Part shown: positions 60,731-64,000 of the stretch, piece after piece
Layout: every line of letters starts with the position of its first letter
Position numbering within the stretch: the first letter of the stretch is position 1
From: QKMZ01 sp012965515
GTDB lineage: Bacteria; Cyanobacteriota; Vampirovibrionia; Obscuribacterales; Obscuribacteraceae
DNA: 64,000 nt
Assembly (NCBI GenBank): GCA_937879965.1
Contig: CALFMP010000050.1
Coordinates: 37,060 to 101,059 of the forward strand
Direction of reading: 5' to 3'
Made by a program: the position numbers and the translations under genes
The notes under the pieces: model-generated
What the model saw: the letters and a program-made list of their open reading frames with translations, nothing else
The model's database searches: none
Told to the model about the DNA's origin: nothing

Positions 60731-62824
60731 ATGCACGATATGCACTTCCTACAGGACCTGATGGTTCTGTTCGGCATGGGCGTGGTAATGGTTGTCGCGT
60801 TTCACCGCCTCAATCTACCCCCTGTGCTTGGGTTCCTCATCACCGGTATCGTCTGCGGTCCATATGGTTTCAAGCTCGTAGAAAGCATCGATGCGGTGGC
60901 GACACTCGCAGAAATCGGACTCGTTCTACTGCTCTTCGAGGCAGGCATCGAGTTCTCGGTAAAGACTTTCATACGGCTAAAGAAATTCCTTCTGGTCGCC
61001 GGCGGACTACAGTTGCTCGGAACAATCGCAGCAACAGCGGTCATCGCCACATATACCGGCATCGCACTCGAGCAGTCCATCTTCCTGGGCATGCTCGTTT
61101 CGCTGAGCTCCACCGCCATCGTCATCCGCATTCTGGAATACAGGGGCGAACTGGACACGGCGCATGGTCGCTCGGCGATGTCGATCCTGATTTTCCAGGA
61201 TCTCTGCATCGTGCCACTCGTCCTTCTGACGCCTTTCCTGGGCGGCAAAGGCGGCAGCATGTGGGACGTCGGTCTGGTCATCGGCAAGGCACTCCTGTTC
61301 GTGATCCTGGCCGGCACGGTCGTTCGCTATCTCGTCCCGTATCTGCTCGGACAGGTGGCGAAGACGAAGAAGCGCGAAGCCTTTGTGCTGAGCATCATCC
61401 TGCTCTGCCTGGGCACCGCAGTTGCGACCTCGCACTTCGGTCTCTCGATGGCTCTGGGCGCGTTCATCGCCGGTCTGATTCTGTCGGACTCCAAGTACAG
61501 CCATCAGGCACTCAGCGAGATTCTGCCTTTCCGTGAGGTCTTCAACTGCCTGGTGTTCGTCTCCATCGGCATGCTGTTCGACATCCGCACGCTCATCGAA
61601 AACCCCATGATGGTTGCGGTGTGCTTGGCGGTCGTTGTCGGCGTAAAAGTGATCATCGGCGCAGGTGTTACCGCCATCGCCGGTCACTCGGCACGCGTGG
61701 CGATTCTCACCGGTGTGGCACTGGCACAGGTCTCGGAGTTCTCGTTCGTTCTGTCCAAGCTTGGACTGAACGTCGGACTGCTCGATGACCGCACCAACCA
61801 GTTGTTCCTCGCCGTGGCGATTCTGTCCATGTTCTTCACGCCCGCCCTTCTGGGTTTCGGCGAGAAGGCGGTGAAACTCGCCGAACGCATCCTGCCTCCC
61901 AGCTGGATCAACGGGCGGTTGAAAGAAGATCCGCGCAAGCAGATGCCGGAGAACCACACAATAGTGGTCGGCTACGGTGTCGCGGGGCAGGCTCTCGTGA
62001 AAACGCTCACGCAGCTCGGCATCCCCTTCGTGGTCATCGAGAACGACCCGCTGATTGTGCGCTCCGAGATGGACAAGGGCCTGCCCATCTTCTACGGCGA
62101 TGCCTCCCGTCAGGAAGTGTTGTCGCATGCAGGTGTCGGCAAGGCTCGGTTGCTGGCAGTGGCAATCTCCGACCAGGAGGGTTGCCTGCGCACGATTGAG
62201 ATGGCGCGTCGGTTGAATCCGAACGTGCATGTCGTTGCGCGCGCTCGCTTCATGAACAGCGTCGAGCCGCTCATCAAGGTGGGCGCCAACCGCGTTGTCG
62301 CCGAAGAGTTCGCTGGTTCGCTCGAGATGGTCTCCCACGTGCTCAATGAATACCTCATGAGCAAGGAGGTCATCGACGAGAAACTGACGAATCTGCGCAC
62401 GGACCAGGCGGTGAAATGGCAGGCGTTGTTCGAGTCCATGCACCCCAACGATGGCAACTCATTGCCTCCCGACTTCGGTGTCGAGATGCGCAAAGTTGCC
62501 GTCGGTTCACCGATCGCCGGAAAGCCGCTGTTCGAGACGGGCTTGCGCACCAAGACCGGAACGACGGTGGTCGCCATCATGCGTGGAGAGGGCAACCTCA
62601 TTCCCAACCCGCGCGCCGAAGAGGTGATTCTGGCTGACGACGTGCTCATTCTCATGGGCACGCCCAAACAGCTTTCGGACGCCGCGATCATGTTTGCGCC
62701 CGCGCCCGCTCCTCTCCAGGATGCACCGCAGGTGGTGATTGCTCCGCCCGAAACCGGCGACGCTCATGTGGATGAACATCCGCATGGCACGGGCGAGCAG
62801 GATGCGGACAAGACCGAGAAGTAA
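60731..62824 (+). CDS. Kef-type monovalent cation/proton antiporter with TrkA-N and TrkA-C domains
   Basis: A 697-residue CPA2-family transporter. About twelve transmembrane helices fill residues 1-395 (LGFLITGIVCGPYGFKL; MALGAFIAGLILSDSKY typical of the family). A Rossmann TrkA-N/RCK domain begins near 412 (HTIVVGYGVAGQALVKTL) and a TrkA-C domain lies near 575-640. Such proteins exchange K+ or Na+ for H+, with the RCK domain sensing nucleotides or redox ligand. GC-rich. GGGAG precedes ATG. Long structured leader. Confidence 0.92.
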   Translation: MHDMHFLQDLMVLFGMGVVMVVAFHRLNLPPVLGFLITGIVCGPYGFKLVESIDAVATLAEIGLVLLLFEAGIEFSVKTFIRLKKFLLVAGGLQLLGTIAATAVIATYTGIALEQSIFLGMLVSLSSTAIVIRILEYRGELDTAHGRSAMSILIFQDLCIVPLVLLTPFLGGKGGSMWDVGLVIGKALLFVILAGTVVRYLVPYLLGQVAKTKKREAFVLSIILLCLGTAVATSHFGLSMALGAFIAGLILSDSKYSHQALSEILPFREVFNCLVFVSIGMLFDIRTLIENPMMVAVCLAVVVGVKVIIGAGVTAIAGHSARVAILTGVALAQVSEFSFVLSKLGLNVGLLDDRTNQLFLAVAILSMFFTPALLGFGEKAVKLAERILPPSWINGRLKEDPRKQMPENHTIVVGYGVAGQALVKTLTQLGIPFVVIENDPLIVRSEMDKGLPIFYGDASRQEVLSHAGVGKARLLAVAISDQEGCLRTIEMARRLNPNVHVVARARFMNSVEPLIKVGANRVVAEEFAGSLEMVSHVLNEYLMSKEVIDEKLTNLRTDQAVKWQALFESMHPNDGNSLPPDFGVEMRKVAVGSPIAGKPLFETGLRTKTGTTVVAIMRGEGNLIPNPRAEEVILADDVLILMGTPKQLSDAAIMFAPAPAPLQDAPQVVIAPPETGDAHVDEHPHGTGEQDADKTEK

Positions 62825-62900
62825 AAGCTCGGCAGTCGAGCAAGAGCTAAGGAGCAGCGGGCGGCAATCACGTCTGCTGCTCCTGACGCTCATCTGCACT

Positions 62901-62937
62901 TGAAAGAGGTGGAGGAACATATCCTTCACCTCTTTCA
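62901..62937 (+). terminator. Terminator of the antiporter gene
   Basis: TGAAAGAGGTGGAGGA pairs with TCCTTCACCTCTTTCA over 16 base pairs (one G-T) around a five-base loop, followed by TTTTG. Confidence 0.85.
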
Positions 62938-63041
62938 TTTTGACACCATTACTACTACGGCATTTGGTATCTTCACTTTGCCTTGCAACGATTCGGTTTA
63001 CCCAGGCTATGAAACATAGTCCGCTAGGGGTTCTTCGGAGT

Positions 63042-63093
63042 TGTAGGGGCGATGCCATGCATCGCCCGGGCGACGCATGGCGTCGCCCCTACA
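63042..63093 (+). repeat. 52-base palindromic repeat
   Basis: TGTAGGGGCGATGCCATGC and GCATGGCGTCGCCCCTACA form near-perfect arms around a GGGCGA core. It is the longest and most complete member of the intergenic family and shows the full TGTAGGGGCG...CGCCCCTACA ends. Confidence 0.85.
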
Positions 63094-63210
63094 GGCTTCT
63101 GGACCGCCCCCCTGCTCACACCGAATACTTTCTTTGCCTTTGTACGATACGAGCGCTACCATACCAGCGCTATCGTTTTCCTTGTTTCGCCAACATTGAG
63201 GTATTGCAAA

Positions 63211-63909
63211 ATGCGCTTCAGCATCAAGCTGGTAATTCTTTTCTCGCTGTTTCTCACCACAACATCTGTTGCCGCATTTGCTGACGAAAACTCGACGCCA
63301 ACGCAATCGACAACCTCCCCGATGACGACGTCGTCCACACCGGCAACAGGCACAACACTACAAGGACAGGTCGTTCAAATCGACGTCACGATGAACGATT
63401 TGCGGGACGCCAGACTGGCTATTGGACGCCTAAGGAAAGCCGCCGCGAACCTCTACGATGAAGTTACTCGCCAGCAAGTAACAATGGGCTTCAACCCCAA
63501 CGTCATCGGAAGCACGGTCCTTATGACGCCAATGCCAACCTTCTCAGGCCCCTGTCTTCCGGCTCGTCCAAAGTGGGTCAAAGAGGCGATGGATGACATC
63601 GGACCGATCATCGAACTCCTGAAAGAAGATGTGGACGCGGCCATCGAAAGCAATCGCCGCACTCATGTAAGTGCCTCAGCGCGTCAATCGCTGGATCCGC
63701 TGCGCGAAGACGTTTTCTCGCGCGTCAAATCCTCTTTCGACACGTTTAAGCAACTTCAACAGCTGACCGCCGGCAACATATACGACAACAACGCCATCGC
63801 CACCTCGGTTAAGAGCCTCGACAATCAAATGAAAGCCATTGACCGACAGCTAAAACGCGGCATCAGCATATTGCAAAAAGAAGCGAAAGCAGCCCGCAAA
63901 AACGCCTAG
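63211..63909 (+). CDS. Secreted protein of unknown function
   Basis: A 232-residue protein with a clear signal peptide (MRFSIKLVILFSLFLTTTSVAAFA). The frame is open upstream to 63052, but ATG 63211 has TGAGG at 10 bases and starts the signal peptide. After a Thr/Ser-rich segment (about 25-50) the rest is helical and charged, with AARKNA at the end; residues about 55-230 (DVTMNDLRDARLAIGRLRKAAANLYDE) look like a coiled coil. No family is recognised. A tandem repeat follows the stop. Confidence 0.55.
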   Translation: MRFSIKLVILFSLFLTTTSVAAFADENSTPTQSTTSPMTTSSTPATGTTLQGQVVQIDVTMNDLRDARLAIGRLRKAAANLYDEVTRQQVTMGFNPNVIGSTVLMTPMPTFSGPCLPARPKWVKEAMDDIGPIIELLKEDVDAAIESNRRTHVSASARQSLDPLREDVFSRVKSSFDTFKQLQQLTAGNIYDNNAIATSVKSLDNQMKAIDRQLKRGISILQKEAKAARKNA

Positions 63910-64000
63910 AGCATGGGGGCGCATCGATTGGCGTGGGGGCGCGTAGATTGGCGTGGGGGCGCGTAGATTGGCGTGGGGGCGCGTAGATTGGCGTGGGGGC
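63910..64000 (+). repeat. 20-base tandem repeat at the window edge
   Basis: Four or more copies of GGGGGCGCGTAGATTGGCGT run to the end of the sequence, starting with a variant (GGGGGCGCATCGATTGGCGT). The array is cut by the window edge, so its length is unknown. Confidence 0.85.

Larger units (their letters stand above)
62825..63210. other. Intergenic region with terminator and palindrome
   Basis: 386 bases. AGGAGCAG/CTGCTCCT hairpin near 62850, the terminator at 62901-62937, and a 52-base palindromic repeat at 63042-63093 precede the signal-peptide gene. No other gene is seen. Confidence 0.5.

Noticed and set aside
61007..62443. A 478-codon minus-strand frame opposite the Kef antiporter
   Set aside because: Antisense shadow of a clear 12-helix transporter; composition is His/Gln/Asp-rich without structure.

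Overview
The window is bacterial chromosomal DNA. It looks like a member of the Melainabacteria/Vampirovibrionota, perhaps Obscuribacterales. That placement is an impression from the protein families: degenerate GGDEF-like proteins starting MALxxSF, repeat-rich secreted proteins of unknown function, palindromic GGGGCG...CGCCCC elements between genes, a MscL with a zinc ribbon, and a B12-dependent ribonucleotide reductase. No rRNA or ribosomal protein is present to confirm it.

Two kinds of gene alternate. The first has mixed codon use, modest GC, often weak ribosome binding sites, and frequent TAG stops: the GDYXXLXY pair, a sensor kinase/regulator pair, allantoicase, nrdJ, asnB with an A-T-R synthetase, DAHP synthase and an HDAC-like deacetylase. 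The second is clearly richer in G/C at third codon positions and has strong AGGAG-type ribosome binding sites; many of its operons end in long stem-loops. It occurs in blocks at about 11.2-13.6, 24.3-27.3, 30.5-37.6, 47.8-53.7, 57.5-58.5 and 60.7-62.8 kb. These blocks encode cell-wall hydrolases with small membrane proteins, a phosphoesterase/HAD operon, a Bat-like von Willebrand operon, NAD-type nucleotidyltransferases, an HD protein, a 2OG-oxygenase/methyltransferase pair, a Kef-type antiporter and an amber-suppressor tRNA. Several of these functions are common in large phages and plasmids, but no structural phage gene, integrase or transposase is visible.

Layout: 0-11 kb, envelope and hypothetical genes, including two HExxH proteins and a TauE half-transporter whose ribosome binding site lies in a hairpin. 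11-14 kb, PlsC, GH25 lysozyme and a membrane protein. 14-24 kb, allantoicase, a GH16-like protein, nrdJ with a structured leader, and a DnaJ-like protein without HPD. 24-28.5 kb, the metallophosphoesterase operon and a sterol-desaturase-family hydroxylase. 28.5-30 kb, MscL and an MBL hydrolase. 30.5-37.6 kb, a leftward series: Bat-like operon, amidase, holin-like protein, Dyp peroxidase. 38-47 kb, a second degenerate GGDEF protein and a small biosynthetic cluster (dehydrogenase, asparagine synthetase, A-T-reductase synthetase). 47.8-53.7 kb, the HD gene with an amber codon at position 3, tRNA-Sup(CTA), and a leftward series of oxygenase, methyltransferase, NadR-like protein and tandem NadD. 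54-64 kb, DUF2252, DAHP synthase with an aromatic-residue leader peptide, GNAT, HDAC, Kef antiporter, and tandem repeats at the end.

The most notable features are the CUA-anticodon tRNA 120 bases downstream of a gene carrying an in-frame UAG right after its best start site, and a set of paired active and apparently inactive enzyme domains (NadD tandem, NadR, phosphoesterase pair, two GGDEF paralogues). Other points of interest are a putative aromatic leader peptide before DAHP synthase and the compact A-T-R cluster.
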